A stretch of DNA of 60,825 nucleotides from Alicyclobacillus suci (GTDB lineage: Bacteria; Bacillota; Bacilli; Alicyclobacillales; Alicyclobacillaceae): NCBI RefSeq assembly GCF_017329615.1, contig NZ_JAFMTW010000020.1, positions 1 to 60,825 on the forward strand, written 5' to 3'. The notes under the pieces are model-generated. The model made no database searches. It saw nothing but the letters and a program-made list of their open reading frames with translations, and had not been told where the DNA came from. The position numbers and the translations under genes are program-made. Shown here piece by piece: positions 44,501-52,860 of this stretch. Every line of letters starts with the position of its first letter. The stretch's first letter is position 1.

Positions 44501-47432
44501 GGCAGGCCAAGAATGGTTTATCCCTCGCCAGCTACACCGAGCTAGAATCTTAAAACAAATCAAACCCCTCTGGCTGCCTGGCCATAAAGTAACGACTGAC
44601 CGTGTTGAGACAGATCTGAGTAAAATATTGGAACTCCAACGTGAGGAAGCTGCGATCCAAGCCGTAGCATCCACAGTGTCTTCGTGGGTATCACCCACTT
44701 TATGGAATCAAGGTAATCCTAGTTGGCGTGAACTGACCTCCATCGTCGAGTGGCGTCAACACTTTGATCAAACGATGAGCCAGATTTTCGACAACCCTCA
44801 GCAACATCATGAATTCGTACATGCTCTCGCACGGGCACTCGCGACAGGCGCTGAACCATTTCGCACCCGCTTTAACTCGTCATTGACAGCAGTAGCAGAC
44901 GCCTGCCAGTCTTTACAAGCATCTGAATCAAGTGTCGGAAACGTGCTTCATATCAACTTCGAAGAAAATTCGACAGTGGATGGATCACGTCCCAATTGGC
45001 TCGAGGAAATCAACCAAATGGCAGAACAATGGCTTGGAAACCTCTCTTTGTTAAGAGATTGGTGCACCTGGCGCTCTGTTCGCGCAAAAGCACTAAAACA
45101 CAACCTTGAATCGATTGTGTTGGCGTGGGAAAACGGACAATTAAATGAGGAAACCGTCCTACCGACATTCCAGAAGTCACTGTATAAAGGCCTTGCAGAG
45201 CAAATGATGATGGCGGATGATGACCTAAATAAATTCTCTAGTCCGCTATTTGAGGATTCCATACGACGGTTCCGAAACCTCACAGATGAATATGAAGGGC
45301 TGTCGCAACAGGAAATTGCAGCACAGGTGGCTTCTCGGGTACCAACAGTTGCAAACATTTCGCCCAATACCCATTCTGAGATGGGGATTTTACTGCGGGC
45401 CATACGCAGCGGAGCTCGAGGAATGTCACTTCGCAATCTCTTCAGTCAAATTCCAAACCTGCTTACCAAAGTTTGTCCTTGTTTCTTGATGTCTCCGTTG
45501 TCAGTGGCCCAGTATCTAGATTTGGCCATGCCAATGTTTGATCTGGTTATTTTTGACGAAGCATCCCAATTACCGACGGCGGAAGCCATAGGCGCTATGG
45601 CGAGGGGCAAAAACGTGATTGTCGTCGGTGATCCGAAACAATTGCCACCCACCCAATTTTTCGCATCGGGGTCACGAGATTCTGACGAGACTGAAGCCAC
45701 CGAGGACTTGGAAAGTGTCCTCGAAGACTGCCTTGCCCTAGGTATGCCTCAAGGTCACCTGTTATGGCACTACCGTAGCCGTAGTGAAGCATTAATTGCG
45801 TTCAGTAACCACCACTATTATGAAAACAAACTTCTCACATTTCCGTCGGCAGATGAACTGAAGAGGCGTGTCCATTTTCATAAAGTTGATGGTATCTATG
45901 ACCGCGGGCGGACAAAGCAAAACCACATCGAAGCCCAAGCGGTAGTCAATGAGATTAAACGGCGTCTGTCCAATCCGGAACTTCGGAAGCAAAGCATTGG
46001 TGTGGTTACATTCAATCTGCAACAAAAAAACCTTATCGAAGACCTGCTGGACGAGGCGTTTCAAACGGATCACGAACTGGAATCCGCTTCTTCTCAGATG
46101 TATGAGTCGCTGTTCATAAAAAACCTCGAGAATGTACAAGGAGACGAGCGTGATGTCATTCTATTCTCCATTGGTTATGGTCCCAATGCGAAAGGCAAAG
46201 TGAACCTCAACTTCGGTCCCCTCAATCGCAATGGCGGCTGGAGAAGACTGAACGTTGCAGTATCGCGGGCGCGCCAAGAGATGGTGGTGTTTTCAACATT
46301 GCGCGCCGACCAAATCGATACTTCAAAAACCACCGCGGAAGGCGTCGCTGGGCTCAAAGCTTTCCTTGCATATGCTGAAAAGGGCGTGGCAGCATTGTCC
46401 ATTCAACCCCCATCCATCGAATCTGGCACTGCCCCACGTTTTGAGCATGAAATCGCAAGGCGTCTTCGCGACCTCGGATATACAGTGGCCGAACGCGTAG
46501 GATCTTCAGAATTTCGAGTTGACTTAGGCATTGTTGATAACAGAGACAACGGACGTTTCCTTCTCGGAATCATCACAGATGGAGACGCGTATCGTAAGGC
46601 GGCGACCGCACGAGATCGGGATGTATTAAGAGCGCGTGTATTAGAACAGTTGGGATGGAACTTGCATTCTGTGTGGGCAATGGATTGGTGGGAAAACCCT
46701 GATCGGGAAATCGAACGTATTATCCAGGCCATTCACAAGGCAGAACAACACGCTTCGGCGGAACCGCCAATGCAAGACTCCGTTTGCGAGGAGAAAGTAG
46801 CAAACCTAGTCAAGAATGACGTACACCCAAGCTCCGACGGCACTCCGTCAAACACCGTGACGCCGGTTGAATACGAGTCAGCTGTGCTATCGGCAGTTGC
46901 ACTCCCTTCAGAGGCCTTCTATGATTATGCAAATAATCGTCTGATTATGGAACAGCTTCTCCAGGTAATCAAAACAGAAGGCCCCATAAGTCGTTCACTT
47001 GCCTACCGAAGGGTGCTTGAGGCATGGGGAATCAAGCGCATGGGGAACCGCATTGAGGAGCGCTTCGATCACTTGGTCGATCAGTTGGACGTAACAAAAA
47101 CAACTCAGTCGGGTCAAGTGTTCTTCTGGCCCAATGACTCAGACCCAAGATTCTATCGTACGTTTCGCACAGAAGCGGGATCAGCTGAAAAACGAAACGC
47201 TCATGATCTGCCCATTGAAGAGGTTACCGCTGCAGTGAAATACGTCCTCGCATCTCAAATCAGCTTGCCTAAACCAGAGCTCATCCGGGAAGTGTCTCGC
47301 GTAATGGGATATCAGCGTACTGGAACAACTCTGGAACGTATCATATCACGAGCCATCGATGTAGCGATTGCGCACGGATTTGCTGCGTTTGACCATCAGC
47401 GACAACGCGTAATCACGGCGTGCGAGGTGTGA
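41553..47432 (+). CDS. Very large DUF4011/SF1-helicase/Vsr-like-nuclease/DUF3320 protein (HheA-like defence protein)
   Basis: 1959 residues. About residues 210-260 look like a transglutaminase-type core (RLGNCLDLTVLIAGC, QGHAFVGAWL). DUF4011 follows near 375 (WERRLLDLSLRNTLLNFR). Walker A is LHGPPGTGKSQTITNI (about 685), Walker B and motif III FDEASQLPTAEAIGAM and VGDPKQLPPTQFF (about 1335-1365). A Vsr/DUF559-like nuclease is at about 1630-1720 (SSEFRVDLGIV, ITDGDAYRKAATARDRDVL). DUF3320 is at about 1790-1850. This layout matches the single-gene Hhe anti-phage system as I recall it. GTG 41553 follows AAGGAT. No partner gene; dead defence genes on both sides. Confidence 0.88.
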   Translation: MVVDKASIQVELSYNRIVNYAMQQNHFPIVRELLIRNTTEQDIHDVIVSIVDSMELGINWSKHLDLLPANTAVNLSVIDVKIPAKLLGELTERLNGDISITVAQEDNAILEQVFPLDILAFDEWGGLAVAPEMITAFVTPNHPEIIRLTRVAGDILSGWLKDAAFDGYQSHNASRTRQQVAAIYQAILQENIMYSVLPPSYEQHGQRIRLADTLVSNRLGNCLDLTVLIAGCLEAVGLNPLIVFKQGHAFVGAWLIDETFPEVIQDDLSLLSKRTADGLHEICLVESTSLTSGIHASFEDAERAGRAHLMDEDKFILFVDVKRARSASIRPLPLRIKTDVGWEYKHPVPEKVSSSQVPSPLFIVDTDTPDGSSTHPKVKEWERRLLDLSLRNTLLNFRSTRTSIPILSYGLPQLEDGLASATEYQLLPAPSDWGKSTHNSELFAHFDNGHPLEGVLTDELKHNRLRAALEEVDLKTRSTNLWRAAKTSLEESGANTLYLALGFLKWYESESSQKARYAPLILIPVELVRKNSRVGFGVRRREDDAQFNITLVEMLKQNFSIEMNGVDPLPTDDFGIDLRKVYTLIRKLIKDKPRWDVVEQAYLGLFSFGQFVMWNDLHRRKEDLKKNKVVSSLMAAKLEWQPIGTLFDTTNLDDKYEPHELLSPLSSDSSQLRAISAALEGESFVLHGPPGTGKSQTITNIIANMLRKGKTVLFVAEKMAALSVVQRRLADIGLDAFALEIHSNKGNKREVLDQLNRALEASKGNTPDNWKSTGAQLSETRTKLNRFVAALHTKHHNGLSVHNAIALFDSVRNAPDIVFMEPSKLAQLSYDDIEQLIQIVSELRIGGQVCGGPHLHPLADIHCEEFSATLRSQADTSLRGLIQELKKTRHAVRNLVEMLSLSETPSFTRRQLSALPHLCKLLLELPDVTSSFFETDLAEMSAVIHQTVAHGTSRDTLRTTLFADYSAELLTFDAKHCLTQWIQAGQEWFIPRQLHRARILKQIKPLWLPGHKVTTDRVETDLSKILELQREEAAIQAVASTVSSWVSPTLWNQGNPSWRELTSIVEWRQHFDQTMSQIFDNPQQHHEFVHALARALATGAEPFRTRFNSSLTAVADACQSLQASESSVGNVLHINFEENSTVDGSRPNWLEEINQMAEQWLGNLSLLRDWCTWRSVRAKALKHNLESIVLAWENGQLNEETVLPTFQKSLYKGLAEQMMMADDDLNKFSSPLFEDSIRRFRNLTDEYEGLSQQEIAAQVASRVPTVANISPNTHSEMGILLRAIRSGARGMSLRNLFSQIPNLLTKVCPCFLMSPLSVAQYLDLAMPMFDLVIFDEASQLPTAEAIGAMARGKNVIVVGDPKQLPPTQFFASGSRDSDETEATEDLESVLEDCLALGMPQGHLLWHYRSRSEALIAFSNHHYYENKLLTFPSADELKRRVHFHKVDGIYDRGRTKQNHIEAQAVVNEIKRRLSNPELRKQSIGVVTFNLQQKNLIEDLLDEAFQTDHELESASSQMYESLFIKNLENVQGDERDVILFSIGYGPNAKGKVNLNFGPLNRNGGWRRLNVAVSRARQEMVVFSTLRADQIDTSKTTAEGVAGLKAFLAYAEKGVAALSIQPPSIESGTAPRFEHEIARRLRDLGYTVAERVGSSEFRVDLGIVDNRDNGRFLLGIITDGDAYRKAATARDRDVLRARVLEQLGWNLHSVWAMDWWENPDREIERIIQAIHKAEQHASAEPPMQDSVCEEKVANLVKNDVHPSSDGTPSNTVTPVEYESAVLSAVALPSEAFYDYANNRLIMEQLLQVIKTEGPISRSLAYRRVLEAWGIKRMGNRIEERFDHLVDQLDVTKTTQSGQVFFWPNDSDPRFYRTFRTEAGSAEKRNAHDLPIEEVTAAVKYVLASQISLPKPELIREVSRVMGYQRTGTTLERIISRAIDVAIAHGFAAFDHQRQRVITACEV

Positions 47433-47500
47433 GTCAGTTGAACAATACCACATCTCGAGAGACGCACTTAAAAAGGAAACAGAGAAATTGCCCCATCAAT

Positions 47501-47533
47501 GTCAAAAACCCAGCCGCCACAAGGCTGGCTGGG
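47501..47533 (-). terminator. Terminator at the end of the helicase gene
   Basis: CCCAGCC-loop-GGCTGGCTGGG with a T5 run on the minus strand (GGGTTTTTGAC). Its direction fits leftward transcripts from the dead ADP-ribosylglycohydrolase gene, but the stem may also stop the rightward helicase transcript. Confidence 0.6.
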
Positions 47534-47773
47534 TCTCCACGAAAGTTCATCCCACAGCGCAGCGCACAGTCTCTAGACTATCTTGCGCTGTCCTTGGCAA
47601 TCATTGATTACAAAATTATCCATTACACTTCTTTTTCTTGTTGTGAATCCTGCCTCCTGCCTGTTTCCGTATTTTTCCTCGTGAACCAACATAGACAGCT
47701 GCTAAATCCGTAAAACTGTTGATGTCATTTAAATCCAAGTCCATTTCTTCGGGTGTAATTGGCATCGCAAGAT

Positions 47774-48390
47774 TTATGCGAACAATACATATGGAAATCG
47801 GAACTTGGGACGACCTTTGAACCTCAATCCATCCACAATCTTGCTCGCATTTGGAACAACACTCGTGCAAGGCAACGTTGCCACCACGTAGCCACTTCCG
47901 TCCGTAATGGGTGCCTCGCTCGCACGGACGACCGTCTCAAAGTCGCGCCAATGTTCCGACGTTTCACCGTAGTGCTCTCGTAAAGTCGTAAAATCGTAAG
48001 GGCGAACGCATACGCGGCGTCAATGTCGTATCCTTCTATCAGCCTCAGCACCCATAAGCAATATAGGGCACAGCAGACTTGGTTAGTAACGTGACCGTGT
48101 GTAACAATCGTTTACGAGTATGCATCTTCAATCAATTCGGCATCATTCCCTCGATGCCACATTGCAAGTGGTAGCACTCTCATAAGTGCCTCGTCATCAG
48201 ACCATGTCCCGGGCTTGATATGTGGGTACTCCCGGTCATATCCGATAGGTGGCTCCATCTCAATGTTGTGCTACGCCGGAATTTGGCGTGGAGAGCGGAA
48301 CTCATGTGGTACGCCAAGTGCATCACCGACCAGTAATCCCCAAAATCCACCGCGAATTCGACCCACCTCTTGTAACAAAACAACCACCTC
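47774..48390 (-). pseudogene. ADP-ribosylglycohydrolase (DraG-family) gene, broken by stop and frameshifts
   Basis: Minus-strand translation from 48390 reads IRGGFWGLLVGDALGVPHEF, RSPRQIPA, a TAG at 48271-48273, then HNIEMEPPIGYDREYPHIKP and GTWSDDEALMRVLPLA, the N-terminal half of a DraG enzyme including the metal-binding DALG and TWSDD blocks. Another frame continues with VCCALYCLWVLRLIEGYDID, AAYAFALTILRL, and a third with REHYGETSEHW, EAPITDGSGYVV. The gene is clearly recognisable but has at least one stop and two frameshifts. Confidence 0.8.
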
Positions 48391-48466
48391 CCTATGTAAT
48401 GGTGTAACCCTTGAGACGCTTAGTAATGAAAGTTCCTAGCCGAAGTTATATCACTGACAGGTGTTT

Positions 48467-49207
48467 CTATCCTCTCAGCTGAGTCTCATAATCTGTGACA
48501 ATCTTCCCGTCATACTGGATAATTTGCCCATTTTGATTCTTGTCAGACAGGATAATGTCGGTACACATTTGGCCAGCAGCTTCGGCAGATTTAACGAAGC
48601 CGCCGTGTGCACCAGCTTCCATGCCGTTCAATTCGGTCGCGACCGCGCCAGGCATAATGCCGAAAATCTGGCGATGGCTGCCCATCTTTTCAAACTCGTA
48701 GGCGTAAGTCAGCGTCATCACGTTGAGTGCTGCTTTGCTCGTAATGTAAGCGAGTGGGTGCCAAAATTCAGTCGGCGAAATCGGAATGGTGATGTTAACG
48801 ATTTTCGCGTTGTCTGTCAGAACTGACAACAGATTTTTCATGAGTTCGTGTGTGCCAAGAAAATTCGTTTCCATCGTCGCGCGCAAATCATCGGTTGTAT
48901 AGTCAAATGTGTGCTTTGTAAGGTCAAGCGCCGCGCGCCCAGGCTTTGAACTATCGGGAATCCCCGCATTATTGACCAAAATATCGAGCGAATCAATCAC
49001 TTTACCCGCTGTGTGCAAACTATCAAAATCATTCAAATCAATCTTGATGAACATCGCTGATATGGCTTCTGCAGCAAGGTTTTCAACTGCTGCCTGCCCA
49101 CGGGCCTCATCACGCGCCCCGACGAGAATTTCATAGCCGCGCTTTCCAAGATATCGAGCGATTTCAAAACCGATTCCTTTATTTGCGCCTGTGACAAGTG
49201 CTTTCAT
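48467..49207 (-). CDS. Short-chain dehydrogenase/reductase (carbonyl-reductase type)
   Basis: 246 residues, classical SDR. NADP-binding TGANKGIGFEIARYLGKRG, NNAG in DILVNNAGIPD, catalytic Ser region VNITIPIS and Tyr-Lys in LAYITSKAALNV, then PGAVATELNGMEAG. TGANKGIG is typical of plant/bacterial carbonyl-reductase-like SDRs. ATG 49207 follows AAAAGGAGCCTACT; the frame extends upstream without a site. Intact gene amid relics. Confidence 0.9.
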   Translation of the reverse strand: MKALVTGANKGIGFEIARYLGKRGYEILVGARDEARGQAAVENLAAEAISAMFIKIDLNDFDSLHTAGKVIDSLDILVNNAGIPDSSKPGRAALDLTKHTFDYTTDDLRATMETNFLGTHELMKNLLSVLTDNAKIVNITIPISPTEFWHPLAYITSKAALNVMTLTYAYEFEKMGSHRQIFGIMPGAVATELNGMEAGAHGGFVKSAEAAGQMCTDIILSDKNQNGQIIQYDGKIVTDYETQLRG

Positions 49208-49249
49208 AGTAGGCTCCTTTTCGCTTCTTTTTTGATACACATATTGTGA

Positions 49250-49545
49250 TCACTCCCCATGCCGGCAGGCAATGATGGGTGCGTTGTCCAACTTTTTCCG
49301 AACGATTTCGCCGCGGTTGAGCACTGTTGACTTATGTTCTTTGGATCAACCAACACCACACGACGACCAACTTCTTCCGCGCTATACATGGTGCACGATA
49401 CAAGTTGATTCCAAGAAGCATCAACGATGCTCTTTGTAAAATGGTGATTCTTAACCATGCGCTGCTGCGTGTTCAAGTCCTCAAATGCGATGAGACCGTA
49501 CCGATTGATTTACAACTTTGTGAATCCCGTTTTGCGGATGACACT
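49250..49545 (-). pseudogene. tnpB: IS605/IS1341-type TnpB fragment
   Basis: Reads NRYGLIAFEDLNTQQRMVKN, HHFTKSIVDASWNQLVSCTM, YSAEEVGRRVVLVDPKNISQ, the RuvC II region of TnpB with catalytic Glu in FEDL. The zinc-finger cysteines that should follow CS are lost (QQCSTAAKSF), and the N-terminal half is missing. Non-functional remnant of an RNA-guided transposon nuclease. Confidence 0.8.
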
Positions 49546-49599
49546 TGATGAGAAGATTTCGCAGTAAAAAGTCACATTCTGATTTGATTCAACGACTCT

Positions 49600-50600
49600 A
49601 CCCATTCCCTATCAACATGGATATTTTACCACAAACATGACCTATGCAGTTGGCTCCTGAATTAGGGGAATTCATATTTTCATTGAAATCTCCAAAAACA
49701 CCGAAATCAATTGATTTTTTGTACTCGCTTTCGCCTACGTTGTTAGACTCATCAATCGTTCGCCGTCGGTCAGTGCATTGTCTTCGTTTTATAATCAAGA
49801 CGGTCTGTTACAACAAATGTTGAGCATCCAAAAGATATCGCAATCCCACTGAGTCGCTTCCTGACCGGATTGTCTGGCTGGAATGTGTTCAACCAAAAAC
49901 GCACCGAAAGGCTTCAGAATGACCTGGACACTGAACTCACAGATGAAGACGTCCTTGCTTTGGACGACACACATGCACCACATCCCTTTGCGAAGGGCAC
50001 TCATTTTTATACTGGCTCTATGACAGAGCTAGCAAGACCTATACATGGGCTATGAACATTGTCGCATTGCACGCTGTTCGTCGGAAACGGCGTGGAGTAT
50101 CCGTGATCATATTCTATTTGGAAGAATCCTGAAGTCGAAACAGATAAAGCACCCTCCAAGCTCGACTAGGCCTGGCAGATGCTTCAGGATGTGCGCAAGC
50201 AGGTATCTTGCCGTCTCTGGGTGGTCATGGTATTCTAGCAAACCCTTTCTACGCCAGTATGAGTGTGCAAATTTCGATTTGGATTACCCAGGCAAAGCGC
50301 AATACGAAGTTGTTCCGACGCCTCATTGAGCCCGGCACAGGACGTGAACGATTCGTTCCGAATACAAACCCAAGGATTTGATTCGTGGTGTGTATCCGCA
50401 TTTAATGAGCAATTGAGGAAGTCCGAGGCCGGAAACCAGTAAAAGTTGAAGAACGTGCAATCGGACGTGAACAAGGTCACTAAACAAATCGCCTACATAG
50501 TAACCTTCGTATCAAACGGAAACGCGTTCCAGCCCCTGCTCAATCAGATGGGTGGACTAGATGACTTGGACAGCGTTGCCTGAGCTTTTCACTTTTTTCC
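49600..50600 (+). pseudogene. IS4/IS701-type transposase gene, several frameshifts
   Basis: Plus-strand pieces in order and in shifting frames: MDILPQT and SIDFLYSLSPT (49615-49760); IPLSRFLTGLSGWNVFNQKR, TERLQNDLDTELTDEDVLAL, DDTHAPHPFAKGTHF (49840-50010); LYWLYDRASKTYTWAMNIVA, LHAVRR (50010-50090); then WQMLQDVRKQVSCRLWVVM and KPFLRQYECANFD (50170-50290). The DDT block holds the first catalytic Asp. Too damaged to act. Confidence 0.7.
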
Positions 50601-50640
50601 TCGAAGGAAGAGCTACAGGATGAACGATCAACAACAGCAA

Positions 50641-50934
50641 TGAGTATTTCACGAAATCTCAGTCTCAAACAAACCGGCTGACCGATGTACAATGGGATGC
50701 GCCGTCGCCCTTCGACGGCGTGACGCTGATCCTGTGGCCGAACGAAAGCGGCTGGCTGCTGACCGAAGCGCTAGTCCAGCCCGCAAGACCGCTGCTGCTG
50801 TTTTCCGGGCTTTGATACCCTTGGAACTCAGGCCGGACATACTCCCGCTGTACTTTGCGCGCAGAACGATTTGTAGACGATGTCCGCGAGGTTACACTGC
50901 CCTTACCAGTAACGGCTGGCGTTCCATATAGGAT
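50641..50934. other. GC-rich stretch left of the CRISPR array, unidentified
   Basis: 294 bases, visibly richer in GC than the DNA to the left. A plus-strand frame reads LTDVQWDAPSPFDGVTLILW, PNESGWLLTEALVQPARPLL and then stops; no start or ribosome site. It may be the tail of a lost gene of the CRISPR-cas island. Confidence 0.4.
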
Positions 50935-51708
50935 GCTTCAATGGAGTCGTAGGCGATCCCTGCGGAGTAACCCATGACAAAGTTTCAGAGGTTGTCGCGT
51001 CGAAATTTGCTTCAATGATGCCGCAGGCGATCCCTGCGGAGTAACGTGAGCGTGTATGTCCCAGCGGCAGCAGGCGCCCAAGCTTCAATGATGCCGCAGG
51101 CGATCCCTGCGGAGTAACGTGGTCAACCTATCGGCTACATCACGTCTTTGCAGGCTTCAATGATGCCGCAGGCGATCCCTGCGGAGTAACTCACATCCAT
51201 TCGCCCATTGTATAGATAGCCGTCGGCGCTTCAATGATGCCGCAGGCGATCCCTGCGGAGTAACCTGTTAAACAACTCTTTCGTGCCGTCCGCAAAAACG
51301 CGCTTCAATGATGCCGCAGGCGATCCCTGCGGAGTAACCATTTTGGCAGTTTTTCTAAGGCTGCGCAATCTGTTGCTTCAATGATGCCGCAGGCGATCCC
51401 TGCGGAGTAACCCTTGCAAGCTAAGGCCAATGAGGTCAACGAACTGGCGGCTTCAATGATGCCGCAGGCGATCCCTGCGGAGTAACTTGCGAACACGGCT
51501 GAGCGTATTGACGACGACACGCTAGCTGCTTCAATGATGCCGCAGGCGATCCCTGCGGAGTAACTGAAGCTAAAGCGGAACACGAGCGATTGGTAAGGTT
51601 GCTTCAATGATGCCGCAGGCGATCCCTGCGGAGTAACCTGGATGGGTGGATCATACCGAACAAGATATTAAGCTTCAATGATGCCGCAGGCGATCCCTGC
51701 GGAGTAAC
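50935..51708 (-). CRISPR. CRISPR array, 11 repeats of 37 bp and 10 spacers
   Basis: Repeat as written on the plus strand: GCTTCAATGATGCCGCAGG plus CGATCCCTGCGGAGTAAC, with stem CCGCAGG/CCTGCGG. Repeats start at 50935, 51009, 51082, 51154, 51228, 51302, 51375, 51450, 51528, 51601 and 51672. Ten copies are identical; the one at 50935 has four changes, so it is the leader-distal end and the array is transcribed on the minus strand, like the cas genes. Spacers are 37, 36, 35, 37, 37, 36, 38, 41, 36 and 34 bp. Spacer 51412-51449 reads open as LQAKANEVNELA, phage-protein-like. Confidence 0.98.
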
Positions 51709-51999
51709 TGCAGCGCTCTCGTCCTAATTGCAGTGCTACATTTCGAGTTATCTGCGCGAACCCGGCGGAGCTTCATCTTCCCAATCCCCCTCTCGTAAAC
51801 AAAAGACTGTCACAAATGGCGCCCCAACCTGACGTTCTGTAGAGCGAGAACCCCCGCCATATTGTGCATCACTTCAGGTTCGCGCGGTATCCAGATAATA
51901 GCTGATCTCATACATGTAGCGGGTTAACTCACAAGTATAAACTGTCATAATACAGCAAGTTCCATTTGCACGATATACCTACTTGTAACAAACATGGTG
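51709..51999 (-). promoter_or_regulatory. CRISPR leader region
   Basis: 291 bases between the intact-repeat end of the array and the last cas gene, with no open frame. By orientation it is the leader, presumably holding the array promoter; the AT-rich stretch at 51890-51960 is the best place for it. Confidence 0.6.
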
Positions 52000-52860
52000 T
52001 CAAAGCGCCGGCCGAAACAAACCAAGTCCATAATGCGACCCATATCCAAAAACGACAGGCCCAGTGATAGGTTCTGCGAACGTAATTCTCATGTATTGCC
52101 CAAATCGATCGGGAATCCGTTCCTTGGATGAACGTCCGGATCTCACAAGTTCGAAACCAAATGGATATGGCTGTTCGCTCGCCTTAGCCCCTATTCCTGA
52201 ATGGTTAAGAGTATGCCAGCCATCAGCCAGAACCTCAGCGCTGACGATTTCCGGTAATCCCCTCAATCGTGCTTCATGACGAAGCTGGTCTATCGGCCCA
52301 AACTTCCCATGCTTTTTCCGGAACCAAGGATGATAGTATGGCGTACAGGACACCCAGGCGTGACTAGTCTGTAACAACGCAGTCTCATTCCCTATGTCAC
52401 GCCGCGTTCCGATCCGCTCCAGTGTAACGGGCCACCGTCTTACATCGTACGCGCCGGAGACATCTCCACGCATTCGCGCCTTTCTTGGATTAAAGCTTCC
52501 AGATGTACACAACCCTCGGAGTCCACACAGCGACTGGAGAACCTCTTTAGACACAGGGAGAGGTGAATAGAACAATAAATGGTCAATATGGTTGTCTCCA
52601 TCCGCATCTTCCGGAAGAAACAGCGAGTGCTGATGCCCCTCTTGAAGTGGACACCCCCGCTCATCTTTCCCGGATAGGACCTGAGGAACCCTGTCTGGCC
52701 CGAGAGACATCAGCGCCAATCGAAACAAGTTCCCGATTCGAATGGTATCTTCAAGTCTAGGTAGAGTTTTGCAAGTCAGACGATATCGCGCAACCTGCAC
52801 CTCTTGTTCTGAGCACAGTATGGGCTTTTCTCCTTGCTCCATTTGATGTTGGACTGTCAT
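52000..52860 (-). CDS. Stand-alone Cas6-like protein of a type I-G system (Csb2 C-domain paralogue)
   Basis: 286 residues. HQHSLFLPEDADGDNHIDHL and the C-terminal MRITFAEPITGPVVFGYGSH, YGLGLFRP are the RAMP/Cas6-like part normally fused at the end of Csb2 proteins; the end aligns by eye with VVIRFPEPVAGPVILGAGRY in the Csb2 gene of this operon. The His in GYGSHYGLGLF is Arg in the fused copy. It begins one base after the cas8-like stop, so it belongs to the operon. I infer that it is the pre-crRNA-processing nuclease. Confidence 0.75.
   Translation of the reverse strand: MTVQHQMEQGEKPILCSEQEVQVARYRLTCKTLPRLEDTIRIGNLFRLALMSLGPDRVPQVLSGKDERGCPLQEGHQHSLFLPEDADGDNHIDHLLFYSPLPVSKEVLQSLCGLRGLCTSGSFNPRKARMRGDVSGAYDVRRWPVTLERIGTRRDIGNETALLQTSHAWVSCTPYYHPWFRKKHGKFGPIDQLRHEARLRGLPEIVSAEVLADGWHTLNHSGIGAKASEQPYPFGFELVRSGRSSKERIPDRFGQYMRITFAEPITGPVVFGYGSHYGLGLFRPAL

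Noticed and set aside
47616..47870. 84-codon minus-strand frame left of the dead DraG gene
   Set aside because: Its first half is DraG sequence in the wrong frame; the tail (ITPEEMDLDLNDINSFTDL) is not recognised and has no start site of its own.
50875..50912. Possible twelfth, very degenerate CRISPR repeat ending in CAGTAAC
   Set aside because: Only the last six bases agree and the implied spacer would be far too short.
51305..51607. A 100-codon minus-strand frame inside the CRISPR array
   Set aside because: It is the repeat translated over and over (SAGIACGIIEA), an artefact of the array.
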